A DNA stretch of 64,000 bases from Chitinophaga agrisoli (GCF_008386695.1 NZ_VUOC01000001.1:346347-410346); one strand, 5' to 3'. Counted from the stretch's first letter, positions 1 to 8,448 are shown. Translations and numbers: made by a program. Notes: generated by a model from the sequence alone, not told the origin.

Positions 1-875
1 CCTCTCCCGATACAGACGCACAGCTGGCTGCCGCGGAAACCGCGATGTGGGAGCAGGGCATCAGCGCCGTGGGAGATATCTGCAACGGCACGGCTACCCT
101 ACCCCAAAAGCAGCAGGGACGGCTGTATTACCACTCTTTTATCGAGTGTATGGGCTTTATAGACGCCGCTGCCGGACAACGGTTTGAGCAAAGCCTGGCG
201 GTATACCGGCAGTTCCAGGAGACCATCAGCCCCCAACACCGCTGTTCCCTGGCGCCGCATGCCCCCTATTCTGTGAGCGCCACCCTGTTTGGCCTGCTGG
301 CCGGATTGGAAAACAATACGCCGCTGACCATCCATAACCAGGAGAGCGAGGCGGAAAACATCCTGTACCGTCAAAAAACAGGGCCATTCCTGGAATTTTA
401 TGAGCATTTTGGCATGGACATCAGCGGTTTTAGTGCCGGCCATGCCAGCAGCCTGCAGGCCTGTTTACCGTATCTTTCCGGCAGCCCGCTGCTGCTGGTG
501 CATAATACTTTTAGCGCGGAGGCAGATATGCTGGCGGCCCAGGAACGCGCCCTGCCTGTGTATTGGTGCCTTTGCCCGCTGGCGAACCTGTATATAGAGG
601 ACCGTTTGCCGGATATTGATCTGCTACGGCGGACGGGATGTACCGTTGCCCTGGGTACGGACAGCCTGGCATCTAATCACCAGTTATCTATCTGGGCGGA
701 GATACAGGCCATCCGGGAGCGGTATCCGGAGATACCGCTGGCGGAACTATTGCAATGGGCCACTTTTAATGGTGCGCAGGCGTTGGGGATTGGCGACCGG
801 TATGGGAGTTTTGAGCAAGGCATGCAGCCGGGGGTGGTGGTGATTGGGGAAGCCGGCGTTACCAGGGTGGTGTGA
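1..875 (+). CDS. Amidohydrolase-superfamily metal-dependent hydrolase (5' end outside window)
   Basis: The open frame runs from the window edge with no stop, so the ATG at 45 is probably internal and the gene is 5'-truncated here. The visible part is the C-terminal three quarters of a TIM-barrel amidohydrolase of the guanine/SAH/aminofutalosine-deaminase branch. It shows APHAPYS (metal or substrate His), IHNQESE (His and Glu after strand 5-6), LLVHNTF (His) and a late ALGTDSLASN carrying the catalytic metal-binding Asp. The first HxH metal motif would lie upstream of the window. Family knowledge predicts hydrolytic deamination or dechlorination of a cyclic or purine-like substrate in the cytoplasm. 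The substrate cannot be told from this fragment, and no pathway neighbours are visible. No hairpin terminator was seen after the stop. Confidence 0.8.
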   Translation, partial: SPDTDAQLAAAETAMWEQGISAVGDICNGTATLPQKQQGRLYYHSFIECMGFIDAAAGQRFEQSLAVYRQFQETISPQHRCSLAPHAPYSVSATLFGLLAGLENNTPLTIHNQESEAENILYRQKTGPFLEFYEHFGMDISGFSAGHASSLQACLPYLSGSPLLLVHNTFSAEADMLAAQERALPVYWCLCPLANLYIEDRLPDIDLLRRTGCTVALGTDSLASNHQLSIWAEIQAIRERYPEIPLAELLQWATFNGAQALGIGDRYGSFEQGMQPGVVVIGEAGVTRVV

Positions 876-995
876 GATATTGGCATAGATCAGTGCAAAG
901 GGGTATTTTACGACAGAACAACCATCCTCCCAAAGCCCTTACAGCTGAGCATTTCACGATGAATTAAGAGGAGAAAACCCCTGAAACCCGCTGTA

Positions 996-1065
996 ATATG
1001 GGAAATATATGGGTTGCATATAAGTGTGATATGGGTTGCATATGGATGACATATGGGGCGGATAT
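996..1065. repeat. ATAT words at exact 11-bp spacing upstream of the mscS-type gene
   Basis: ATAT occurs at 996, 1007, 1018, 1029, 1040, 1051 and 1062, an exact 11-bp period over seven copies. Four copies continue as ATATGGG (996, 1007, 1029, 1051). Two copies are identical over 15 bp (1007-1021 and 1029-1043, ATATGGGTTGCATAT). The array ends about 35 bp upstream of the putative -7 box of the next gene. It could be a degenerate 11-bp tandem repeat, helically phased bent DNA or a phased set of protein sites. The sequence alone does not decide. Confidence 0.7.
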
Positions 1066-1099
1066 TTAGCAAGCCCTTCAATCTATTATAATCCTCCGT

Positions 1100-1107
1100 T
1101 ATATTTG
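1100..1107 (+). promoter_or_regulatory. Putative Bacteroidota -7 box of the mscS-type gene
   Basis: TATATTTG matches the Bacteroidota -7 consensus TAnnTTTG and lies 22 bp before the ATG at 1130, predicting a leader of roughly 15-20 nt. No clear -33 TTTG is present at the usual distance; the 11-bp ATAT array lies immediately upstream instead. Confidence 0.5.
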
Positions 1108-1129
1108 CAGCCGCGAAACTTTACTTAAC

Positions 1130-2236
1130 ATGGAATCAATACTGGACCAGCAGTTACTGGGCAATCCTATACGTAGCTATCTGATATTGGCGGTAGTGCT
1201 GCTGGTGATATTTGCAATAAAACGTTATCTGTCCGGGTGGATCGCCTCCCTGGGCTTTAATCTTATCAAACATTGGTCGCCGCAGATAGAGCGGCGGGAA
1301 CTGGCCCAGCTGCTGTTACGCCCCCTGGAAACATTCCTGGTGCTGGTGGCTTTTATGCTGACCATTAACCATTTCCGGTTTCCGCCAGCGCTGAATGTAA
1401 TCATCTATAATAAATACACGCTTAAGGACATGACGGATACGCTGATGCAGATCGCATTCAGCATATGTATCCTGTGGATATTACTGCGGCTTATTGACTT
1501 TGTAGCCCTGATCCTGGAAAAGCAGGCAGACCTTACGGAGGATATGACGGATAACCAGTTCATTGTGTTTTTCCGGGACTTCTTTAAGGCGATCATTACC
1601 ATATTGGGGGTGATCGTACTGATACGGATCCTGTTTGGCTCTGACCTGGTGAACAAGATCATTGCGGGCCTGGGTATAGGCGCTGCCGCCCTAGCCCTGG
1701 CCGCCAAGGAAAGCATTGAGAACCTGATAGGCTCCTTTATCATCTTCTTTGACAGGCCTTTCCGTGTGGGGGATAGCGTAAAGGTGGACGCCTACCAGGG
1801 TACGGTAGAAAAGATAGGGCTGCGCAGCACCCGCATCCGCACGCTGGAGAAGACATTTGTAACGGTGCCTAATAAAAAGATGGTGGACAGCATACTGGAT
1901 AACCTGACGCTGCGCACGCAGCAGCGGGTGGCCATGAAGCTGGAGCTGCCTTCTGAACTATCTGCGGATATGGTGCTGAAAGTGGTGCATGATATACAGG
2001 GGATCCTGGGGAGCAATAGCCATGTGCTGCCGGGGTTTACTGTCAACCTGCATGATTTTAATAAAGATACGTACCTGGTACAGGTGATCTATAATACCTA
2101 CATCATAGAGGGCCTGCAGTATGCCGCGCTGCGGGAGACCGTCAACCTGGCGATCATCCGGGCGCTGGAAGAGCAGGGAATAAGGCTGCCCAGCACAAGT
2201 ACGCGGGTGGATGTGCAGCTGAACGGGCAGGGGTAA
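1130..2236 (+). CDS. Small-conductance mechanosensitive channel, MscS family
   Basis: This 368-aa inner-membrane protein has hydrophobic helices at about 17-31, 63-80, 105-129 and 153-170. The MscS pore/signature segment follows at about 177-215: a Gly/Ala-rich helix (GLGIGAAALALAAKE) and then the beta-domain entry DRPFRVGD. The C-terminal part (about 216-360) is the cytosolic beta and alpha/beta vestibule. Such channels open under membrane tension and release solutes on hypo-osmotic shock. The N-terminal membrane region is longer than in minimal three-helix MscS, as in many Bacteroidota homologues. The gene stands alone, with its own promoter and a strong bidirectional hairpin after its stop. 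Confidence 0.93.
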   Translation: MESILDQQLLGNPIRSYLILAVVLLVIFAIKRYLSGWIASLGFNLIKHWSPQIERRELAQLLLRPLETFLVLVAFMLTINHFRFPPALNVIIYNKYTLKDMTDTLMQIAFSICILWILLRLIDFVALILEKQADLTEDMTDNQFIVFFRDFFKAIITILGVIVLIRILFGSDLVNKIIAGLGIGAAALALAAKESIENLIGSFIIFFDRPFRVGDSVKVDAYQGTVEKIGLRSTRIRTLEKTFVTVPNKKMVDSILDNLTLRTQQRVAMKLELPSELSADMVLKVVHDIQGILGSNSHVLPGFTVNLHDFNKDTYLVQVIYNTYIIEGLQYAALRETVNLAIIRALEEQGIRLPSTSTRVDVQLNGQG

Positions 2237-2344
2237 AATGATGGTGTCAGGGGTGAAGTGATGGTATATTAACCCAAACGGGCAAGATACAAGATACAGG
2301 AGAAGGCAAGGAGAATAGCGGCCTAACAGGGTTAAAATAATATC

Positions 2345-2389
2345 AGAAGGGCCGGTTAAAAGTAAAATTTACTTTTAACCGGCCCTTCT
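2345..2389. terminator. Bidirectional terminator, 22-bp perfect stem
   Basis: The arms 2345-2366 and 2368-2389 are perfect inverse complements over 22 bp around a single central base. The core is GGGCCGGTTAAAAGTAAA paired with its complement. It lies between the convergent mscS-type gene and the thioredoxin-like gene and can serve both strands. TTCTTGTTG follows on the plus strand. Confidence 0.85.
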
Positions 2390-2433
2390 TGTTGTATAAA
2401 TTTAGTGATTTATCTGCGGCAAATCATCCGGGA

Positions 2434-2946
2434 TCAATTGTCGCCTTTATCTTTTTTATCACTTTTGAGGAGAATTTTGGCCAGGTCTGCTTCTACGGAT
2501 TCATCTACGGAGTGGGTGATACGGCCTATTTCCTTGCCTTCTTTCATGACGATGAAGGTGGGCACTTTTTTGATCTTATAGTCCTGGGGGGCGCCGCTAT
2601 CCAGCTTCTCATCAGCCCCAAAGATCAGCATCTGTGTTTCCGGGCTGCCGGCCAGTACCATTACCTTATACAGACGGGGGAAGAGCTCCCGGCTCTGGGC
2701 ATCCCAGGTGCCTATGATGGCTACTATATTGAACTTATCGCGGTTGCTTTTGATATAGTTCAGCATATTGTCATTAGGCTGATATTTATTTACGCCGGTA
2801 TAGAACCAGGCGTAGGCGGTATCGCTTGTTAAGGCTTTCAGATCCAGTTTACCCTTCAGCACATGAGCAGTTTGCGCCTGGCTGGAGAGGGCTGCAAAAA
2901 ATAGTAAGGTTCCTCCCAGTAATAATGTTTTTAATCTCATATCCAT
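2434..2946 (-). CDS. Secreted thioredoxin-fold protein lacking the redox cysteines
   Basis: This 170-aa protein has an N-terminal signal peptide (hydrophobic to about residue 20, SSQAQ-T cleavage region); an in-frame ATG at 2940 is an equally good start. The rest reads as a thioredoxin fold: a strand FNIVAIIGTW, then WDAQS (81-85) where WCxxC would be, a central strand QMLIFGADE and a KVPTFIV segment with the conserved cis-Pro (129). The mature protein has no cysteine at all, so disulfide exchange is impossible. A structural, chaperone or peptide-binding role is more likely. It lies 4 bp after the MerR gene and is probably co-transcribed with it and the M23 peptidase gene. Confidence 0.75.
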   Translation of the reverse strand: MDMRLKTLLLGGTLLFFAALSSQAQTAHVLKGKLDLKALTSDTAYAWFYTGVNKYQPNDNMLNYIKSNRDKFNIVAIIGTWDAQSRELFPRLYKVMVLAGSPETQMLIFGADEKLDSGAPQDYKIKKVPTFIVMKEGKEIGRITHSVDESVEADLAKILLKSDKKDKGDN

Positions 2947-2950
2947 TTTT

Positions 2951-3496
2951 TTATAATTGATCTTTAAGTTCCGTGAGGAACCCTCGTACTTTAAGCAAAG
3001 CCTGTACCATTTCGAAATTACGGGCGGCTAACTTCTTATCTTCTTTTAGTTTTTGCTTGGCGCCTTCGATGGTATACTTGCGTTCGCGGAGCAGGTGATA
3101 GATGAGTTTCAGGTGGTGGATGTCTTCCTGCCGGAAGAGGCGGTCGCCTTTGCGGTTCTTTTTGGGCTGGAGGATATCGAATTCATTTTCCCAGTACCGG
3201 ATCAGGGAGGTATTGACACGGAACATCCCTGCTACTTCGCTGATGGAGTAGTATTGTTTGTCCAGCGCTACTTTATCCAGTTCCTTGATCACGTCTCCGT
3301 CATCGCTTACGTCTTTCAACGATTTGCGGCCCCGCTTTTTCTTTTGCGGCGCAGCGGTCACTGGTTCAGCAGGCGCGGTCATTTTATCCGCAACGGCAGC
3401 CCTGGCGTCTGGAGGCGTTGTTACTGCCTTTTCCACCTTCTCTACGGGAGGGGTGGCTGGTTCCAGGGAGCCAAAAAGGTCCAATTGGTGCATCAT
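2951..3496 (-). CDS. MerR-family transcriptional regulator
   Basis: This 181-aa protein has a low-complexity Pro/Ala/Lys-rich N-terminus (about 10-75, including KKKRGRK). A MerR winged helix-turn-helix follows at about 81-152 (YYSISEVAGMFRVNTSLIRYW, then the wing RLFRQEDIHHLKLI). The C-terminal effector part is only about 30 residues, with no Cys-rich metal site. It therefore resembles the short MerR/HTH proteins beside M23 peptidase genes in Bacteroidota rather than metal-sensing MerR. A second ATG one codon in is equally plausible as start. It lies 33 bp after the M23 gene and 4 bp before the thioredoxin-like gene. Ligand and targets are unknown. Confidence 0.88.
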   Translation of the reverse strand: MMHQLDLFGSLEPATPPVEKVEKAVTTPPDARAAVADKMTAPAEPVTAAPQKKKRGRKSLKDVSDDGDVIKELDKVALDKQYYSISEVAGMFRVNTSLIRYWENEFDILQPKKNRKGDRLFRQEDIHHLKLIYHLLRERKYTIEGAKQKLKEDKKLAARNFEMVQALLKVRGFLTELKDQL

Positions 3497-3529
3497 GGCA
3501 GAAGATCAATGTGGCAAATATCCACCAAA

Positions 3530-4534
3530 TTAATCAAAAGACTGATTACCAGAGCGGGCTATTTTTAACATCCGGTCAAATTCTTCCGGGGAGAGGTCGT
3601 TGAAGAAGAAATATACGGGGTCTACTTTTTCGCCGTTTTTCATCACTTCATAGTGGCAGTGGGGGCCGGTGGATTTACCGGTGCTGCCTACCCAGCCCAG
3701 CACATCGCCGCGTTTTACGGTTTGGCCGGCTTTTACTTTGGTGCGGAGCATGTGGCCGTAGAGGGTCTTGTATCCATAACCATGGCGTATGAGCACGTGG
3801 TTGCCATAGCCTACATCGCTCAGGCTGGCCTCTTCCACCACACCGTCGCCGGTGGAGTAGATGGGTGTGCCGCTGGGGGCGGAGAAATCCAGGCCCGCAT
3901 GAAATTTAACGGTTTTATATACTGGGTCTATACGGTATCCGAAGCCGGATGCAATACGTTTCAGGTCTTTGTTGGCCACGGGCTGTATGGCGGGAATGGA
4001 GGCCAGCATCTGCTGTTTGTTCTTTACCAGGTTATCTATTTCTGAGTAGGATTTTTCCTGGGAGCGGATGCGGTTCATGAGCTCTTTGAGCAGTACGGCG
4101 GTGCTGGCAATGATATCGCTGCTGGCGAAGGACTGGAGCTGGGCCAGTTCTTCTTCTTTCTCAATGGTGCCGGCGCGGGCGCTGTCTGGTATGGGAGAAG
4201 CTTCAAATATAACGCGGTAGATCTCGTTATCGCGGTGCTGTAATTCCGTGAGCTGGCCTTTGGCCTCGTTCATACGGTGCTGCAGGGCATCGTATTGTTC
4301 CCTCATGTTGTCGATCTCGCGGCGGAGGGACTTTTCCTTGGGCGAATCCAGGAAACGGTAGGATACGGACAGGAATAGTACGCCGGTAACGATTGCGGCA
4401 GACAGGAATCCGAGGATCCGTAATACTTTTACCCGTAGGGATACTACGAGCTTCTCGTATTTAAGGGTTTGCGTGTTATAGAAATATTTGACCTTCTTCA
4501 TGAACCAGGTTAGCTTTTCTTTTAGCCAGGACAT
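3530..4534 (-). CDS. Membrane-anchored M23-family peptidoglycan endopeptidase
   Basis: This 334-aa protein has a cytoplasmic N-terminus, one membrane helix (about 38-58), a periplasmic coiled coil (about 63-175) and a LytM/M23 domain (about 185-310). All zinc ligands are visible: HxxxD as H212/D216 in FHAGLDFSAP, and the HxH pair H292/H294 in GPHCHYEV. The accessory His lies in LYGHM (261). Family knowledge predicts D,D-endopeptidase cleavage of peptidoglycan cross-bridges, or activation of such enzymes, during growth or division. It is the first gene of a likely operon with the MerR and thioredoxin-like genes and is divergent from alaS. Confidence 0.92.
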   Translation of the reverse strand: MSWLKEKLTWFMKKVKYFYNTQTLKYEKLVVSLRVKVLRILGFLSAAIVTGVLFLSVSYRFLDSPKEKSLRREIDNMREQYDALQHRMNEAKGQLTELQHRDNEIYRVIFEASPIPDSARAGTIEKEEELAQLQSFASSDIIASTAVLLKELMNRIRSQEKSYSEIDNLVKNKQQMLASIPAIQPVANKDLKRIASGFGYRIDPVYKTVKFHAGLDFSAPSGTPIYSTGDGVVEEASLSDVGYGNHVLIRHGYGYKTLYGHMLRTKVKAGQTVKRGDVLGWVGSTGKSTGPHCHYEVMKNGEKVDPVYFFFNDLSPEEFDRMLKIARSGNQSFD

Positions 4535-5099
4535 TTGTCCTAACGTAGTTCCTTCAGTTTTAGTATTTGGGGCGAACGGGATGAAAAATAGCGGTTAGCT
4601 TTGAGCGGTTAGCGCTTAGCTAAAGGCTGTGGCTTTGGGCTGCGAGCTGCCGGCGGGTGAGGCCGGGAGTTGCAGAGCCGTAGGCTTTGAACCGGTAACA
4701 GACCATTACCGGCGCACCGGCGGTAACGGCGTACGGCCTTCAAATGCTGTGCGTTAGCATTGGCAGCACGTGTTGCGCTGCAAAACTAACGGTTCGCTTT
4801 GAGGGCTGCGAATATGGTTAGCACCTACCGGGCTACACGCCAACGGACAAATGCTACACACCTTATTTTGAATAATGTTACAGGTTTCAATATTTTTGCA
4901 CTCCCCCTGCAAAATCTATAGATCTGGCAGGGATAGGGGCGTGCAAACCTAATGGAATTAGATTAAAATGGCAATCTTTTGAGTGTCAATTTTCTAAGTA
5001 CCTACAGTTGGCTTAAAATACAAATTAAAGCCAAATTTAGATCAGACGCAATTTTATTTATAAAGTTTTAAATACATATTAATAGGATATAATACTTTT
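4535..5099. other. 565-bp intergenic region between the M23 gene and alaS
   Basis: No convincing gene was found. The first half is GC-rich and repetitive: GCGGTTAGC occurs at 4591-4599 and 4605-4613, and related GTTAGC/CTTAGC words follow. The second half is AT-rich. CAAAACTA at 4781-4788 reads TAGTTTTG on the minus strand and could be the -7 box of the M23 operon. A full plus-strand promoter lies at 4867-4898 (separate entry). It is followed by an imperfect hairpin, CCCTGC at 4905-4910 with GCAGGG at 4927-4932, at the start of the predicted alaS leader. Confidence 0.5.
4867..4898 (+). promoter_or_regulatory. Bacteroidota-type promoter, probably for alaS
   Basis: TTTG at 4867-4870, a 20-bp spacer and TATTTTTG at 4891-4898 match the -33/-7 consensus exactly. 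Transcription would start near 4905, giving alaS a leader of about 195 nt, unusually long for this window. It starts with an imperfect hairpin at 4905-4932. The transcript could also be a separate small RNA. Confidence 0.55.
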
Positions 5100-7715
5100 A
5101 TGACAGCTTCCGAGATCCGACAGCAATTCCTGGACTTTTTTGCTTCCAAAGGCCACCACATTGTGCCATCAGCGCCTATCGTGGTGAAGAATGACCCTAC
5201 CCTGCTGTTCACCAATGCGGGTATGAACCAGTTCAAGGACTACTTTCTGGGCAACAAGCCCGCGGCGTGGGCGCGTGTGGCGGATACGCAGAAATGCCTG
5301 CGGGTGAGTGGAAAGCATAATGACCTGGAAGAAGTGGGGATCGATACCTACCACCATACCATGTTCGAGATGCTGGGCAACTGGAGCTTTGGAGACTATT
5401 TTAAGCAAGACGCCATTGCCTGGAGCTGGGAGCTGCTCGCCGATATTTATAAAATACCTAAGGACCGCCTGTATGTGACCGTATTTGAAGGCGATGCCAA
5501 AGAGAACCTGCCCCGTGATGAGGATGCTTACGACTTCTGGAAACAGCATATTGCCGAAGACCGGATCCTGATGGGCAACAAAAAGGACAATTTCTGGGAA
5601 ATGGGCGATACCGGCCCTTGTGGCCCCTGCTCTGAGATACATGTGGATTGCCGCCCGGATGCCGAAAGGCAGCAGATAGATGGCCGTACCCTGGTGAACG
5701 CCGACCATCCGCAGGTGATAGAGATCTGGAATAACGTATTCATGCAGTTTAACCGCCTGAAGGACGGCAGCCTGGTCCCCTTACCCGCTAAACATGTAGA
5801 TACCGGTATGGGCCTGGAGCGCCTGGTACGCGTACTGCAGGGTAAAACATCCAATTACGATACGGACCTGTTCATGGGCACCATCCATGCAACGGAAAAG
5901 CTGGCCGGCCTTAACTATGGCGGTACAGATACCAAACCGGATGTAGCTTTCCGCGTGATAGCCGACCATATACGCGCCATCTCCTTTACCATTGCCGATG
6001 GGCAGCTGCCTTCGAATACCGGCGCGGGGTATGTGATACGCCGCATCCTGCGCAGGGCGGTACGCTATTACTATTCCTTCCTGGATACCAGAAAACCGCT
6101 GTTGCACGAGCTGGTGCCGGTACTGGCACAGCAGTTTGCACACGTATTCCCGGAGTTGCAGCAGCAGGCAGATTTTGTAAAGAAGATCGTATTTGAAGAG
6201 GAAAATAGCTTTTTACGCACACTGGAAAGCGGTATGCGCCGTATTGAGGATGTGCTTAGCAAAGGCGCCGCTAACAAGATCATAGATGGTAAAGCGGCTT
6301 TTGAACTGTACGATACCTATGGCTTCCCTATCGACCTTACCTGGCTGATAGCCACAGAAAACGGGTTTACGGTAGACGCGGATGGGTTTAAAGCTGAAAT
6401 GGCGCAACAGAAGAACCGCTCCCGCGCGGCTACAGAACTGGATACCGGCGATTGGGAAGTATTGGAAGACGCTCCAGTCACCACCTTTGTAGGTTATGAA
6501 CTGCTGGAAAACACCACCCGTGTAACCAAGTACCGTAAGATAAAAGCCAAAGGCAAAGAGCAATACCAGCTGGTGCTGGAACAAACGCCTTTTTATGCAG
6601 AAAGCGGCGGACAGGTAGGCGATACCGGCGTATTATTGTTTGGCGACGAAAGCATTGCCGTTACAGATACCAAAAAAGAGAATGACCTGATCGTTCATTT
6701 TACCGATAGCCTGCCGGCCGATATAACTGTACCCGTGAAAGCGGTGATCAACCGCGAACAACGGCAGGATACCGCCCGTCACCACTCTGCCACCCACCTG
6801 CTGCACGCTGCGCTGCGCCAGGTACTGGGCACACATGTGGCCCAGAAAGGATCGCTGGTGAATGCAGAGTACCTGCGTTTTGACTTCTCTCATTTTGCCA
6901 AGGTAACAGACGAGGAAATGGCTGCCATCGAAGAGATCGTGAATGAAAAGATACGGCAGAATATACCCGTGGTGATCCGCGAAATGCCGCGCGAAGAAGC
7001 TATGCAATCCGGCGCTATGGCCCTGTTTGGCGAGAAATACGGGAATGTGGTGCGCGTAGTGATGATAGACCCGGCCTATTCCGTAGAGCTGTGCGGCGGT
7101 ACCCATGTGGGCGCTACCGGCGAACTGGGACTGTTCAAATTCATTTCAGAAGGCGCTGTAGCCGCCGGCGTACGCCGCGTGGAAGCTGTTACCGGCGCAT
7201 GCGCGCTACAGTTTGTTAATGAGCAGCTGCAACAGCTGAAGGAGATCAAAGGCGCGCTGAAAAATCCGAAGGAACCAGTGAAAGCGGTGGATAACCTGGT
7301 ACAGGAAAAAGCCAGCCTGGAGAAACAACTGGCCCAGCTGGAACTGGAAAAAGTGAATGCGCTGGCAGTACGCCTTAAAGAGGAAGTAAGCGCTATTAAT
7401 GGCGTGAACTTTATTGGAAAGGTGGTGACTGTTGGGAATACAGAGGCGTTAAAACAACTGGGCACTGCCCTTAAGAATATTGATAACCATGTTATAGTGC
7501 TGGCGGCTGATGTGAATGGGAAAGCCGGTGTAGCGGTGTTGGTAGCGGATAGTTTGACGGCAGCGAAAGGATGGGATGCTACGAAGATCATTAAGGAACA
7601 TGTGGCGCCGTTGATCAAAGGCGGCGGCGGCGGGCAGAAATCGTTTGCTACTGCCGGCGGGCAAGAAACGGGGAAATTGGCGGAAGTGATTGAGAAGGTG
7701 AAGGGGTTGTTGTGA
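5100..7715 (+). CDS. alaS: Alanine--tRNA ligase
   Basis: This 871-aa protein charges tRNA-Ala with alanine and edits Ser/Gly-tRNA-Ala. The class II aminoacylation core starts at residue 1 (IRQQFLDFFASKGH) and contains the motif 2 region (MFEMLGNWSFGDYF). The editing domain carries the zinc site: HxxxH at H562/H566 (HHSATHLLH) and C665xxxH669 in CGGTHV. The C-terminal DHHA1-type C-Ala domain ends with the glycine-rich GGGGGQKSFATAGGQ. Length and domain order match bacterial AlaRS, and the ATG directly precedes the conserved N-terminus. It is transcribed alone from a probable promoter at 4867-4898 and ends at a hairpin terminator. Confidence 0.98.
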   Translation: MTASEIRQQFLDFFASKGHHIVPSAPIVVKNDPTLLFTNAGMNQFKDYFLGNKPAAWARVADTQKCLRVSGKHNDLEEVGIDTYHHTMFEMLGNWSFGDYFKQDAIAWSWELLADIYKIPKDRLYVTVFEGDAKENLPRDEDAYDFWKQHIAEDRILMGNKKDNFWEMGDTGPCGPCSEIHVDCRPDAERQQIDGRTLVNADHPQVIEIWNNVFMQFNRLKDGSLVPLPAKHVDTGMGLERLVRVLQGKTSNYDTDLFMGTIHATEKLAGLNYGGTDTKPDVAFRVIADHIRAISFTIADGQLPSNTGAGYVIRRILRRAVRYYYSFLDTRKPLLHELVPVLAQQFAHVFPELQQQADFVKKIVFEEENSFLRTLESGMRRIEDVLSKGAANKIIDGKAAFELYDTYGFPIDLTWLIATENGFTVDADGFKAEMAQQKNRSRAATELDTGDWEVLEDAPVTTFVGYELLENTTRVTKYRKIKAKGKEQYQLVLEQTPFYAESGGQVGDTGVLLFGDESIAVTDTKKENDLIVHFTDSLPADITVPVKAVINREQRQDTARHHSATHLLHAALRQVLGTHVAQKGSLVNAEYLRFDFSHFAKVTDEEMAAIEEIVNEKIRQNIPVVIREMPREEAMQSGAMALFGEKYGNVVRVVMIDPAYSVELCGGTHVGATGELGLFKFISEGAVAAGVRRVEAVTGACALQFVNEQLQQLKEIKGALKNPKEPVKAVDNLVQEKASLEKQLAQLELEKVNALAVRLKEEVSAINGVNFIGKVVTVGNTEALKQLGTALKNIDNHVIVLAADVNGKAGVAVLVADSLTAAKGWDATKIIKEHVAPLIKGGGGGQKSFATAGGQETGKLAEVIEKVKGLL

Positions 7716-7762
7716 GAGGGTGAGTGTTGTGGAGAGTGAGGCGTGGTTGGCGAAAGAATTGG

Positions 7763-7805
7763 AACCCGCATAGGCTGAGAGGCTTATGCGGGTTTAAATT
7801 TTTCT
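7763..7805 (+). terminator. Rho-independent terminator of alaS
   Basis: AACCCGCATA (7763-7772) pairs with TATGCGGGTT (7785-7794), a 10-bp stem, followed by the T-rich AAATTTTTCTT. It lies about 50 bp after the alaS stop. Confidence 0.8.
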
Positions 7806-7833
7806 TACATTCGCATAAAGCAATGATAATGAA

Positions 7834-8085
7834 ATGAATACATCAGATATCAGGCTGAAACTTTATGAATACATTCGAGTGGCTGATGCTAAAAAAGTAA
7901 AAGCGATCTTCACATTGGTAGAGCATGAGATAAACGAAATGAATCATTGGTGGGAGGACCCTGAGGTGCTTGATGAGCTGGATAAACAATCTGAAGCCTT
8001 CGAAAGCAGAAAAGAAAAAGGTTCTCCCTGGAAAGAAGTTAAAAAGCGTATTCTGGTGAATAACGCTAAACCCCGCAATAAATGA
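7834..8085 (+). CDS. Small antitoxin-like protein (addiction-module component type), no toxin adjacent
   Basis: This 83-aa acidic/basic helical protein has a pattern typical of short 'addiction module' antitoxins of the PF09720 type: a helical N-terminus and then WWEDPEVLDELDKQSEAF, followed by a Lys-rich stretch and PWKEVKKRIL. The assignment is by pattern and was not searched. No ParE/RelE-like toxin follows; the next gene is convergent and encodes an unrelated 58-aa protein. If the family call is right it is an orphan antitoxin or a repurposed regulator. TACATTCG at 7806-7813 is a one-mismatch -7 box, about 20 bp before the start. Confidence 0.6.
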   Translation: MNTSDIRLKLYEYIRVADAKKVKAIFTLVEHEINEMNHWWEDPEVLDELDKQSEAFESRKEKGSPWKEVKKRILVNNAKPRNK

Positions 8086-8099
8086 ATTGTACTGAACTG

Positions 8100-8276
8100 T
8101 TATGAACGTTTTGCTTTTTGTTGTTTGGTGGCAGGCTTTTTCGTTACCGTACGTTTCTTACGGCCTGTTTGCCTGTAGTAGGCTATGGCCTCATGGATCA
8201 TAGATTTGTCCTGCTCCGTTAGCGGCGTGGGATCTACCACAAAATCGACTCCCTTTGGTTCTTTAATGCATCCCAT
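8100..8276 (-). CDS. Small basic protein of 58 residues, unknown function
   Basis: The minus strand carries an ATG at 8276 and a TAA at 8100-8102. The product starts MGCIKEPKGVDFVVDP, continues PLTEQDKSMIHEAIAYYRQ and ends in a Lys/Arg/Thr-rich tail (TGRKKRTVTKKP onwards). The organised layout (short conserved-looking head, one amphipathic helix, basic tail) and its position in an otherwise empty gap argue for a real gene. Cys3 follows too short a segment to be a lipobox. It is convergent with the antitoxin-like gene 14 bp away. The basic tail suggests nucleic-acid or ribosome contact, which is inference only. Confidence 0.6.
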   Translation of the reverse strand: MGCIKEPKGVDFVVDPTPLTEQDKSMIHEAIAYYRQTGRKKRTVTKKPATKQQKAKRS

Positions 8277-8448
8277 TGTTATTTTTTGAAATATTGATTA
8301 ATAAGCTTTGCAGCTGCCTCCGGAAAGATAACGCAAACCGGCCAAGCATCCCCCAAAAACCTAATATCCGTTACAACAACATTTCTTAATCTACCTTAAG
8401 ATTTATTTTATTCCCCCTTCGTTTCTTTGTATCATTAAACAAACGAAG

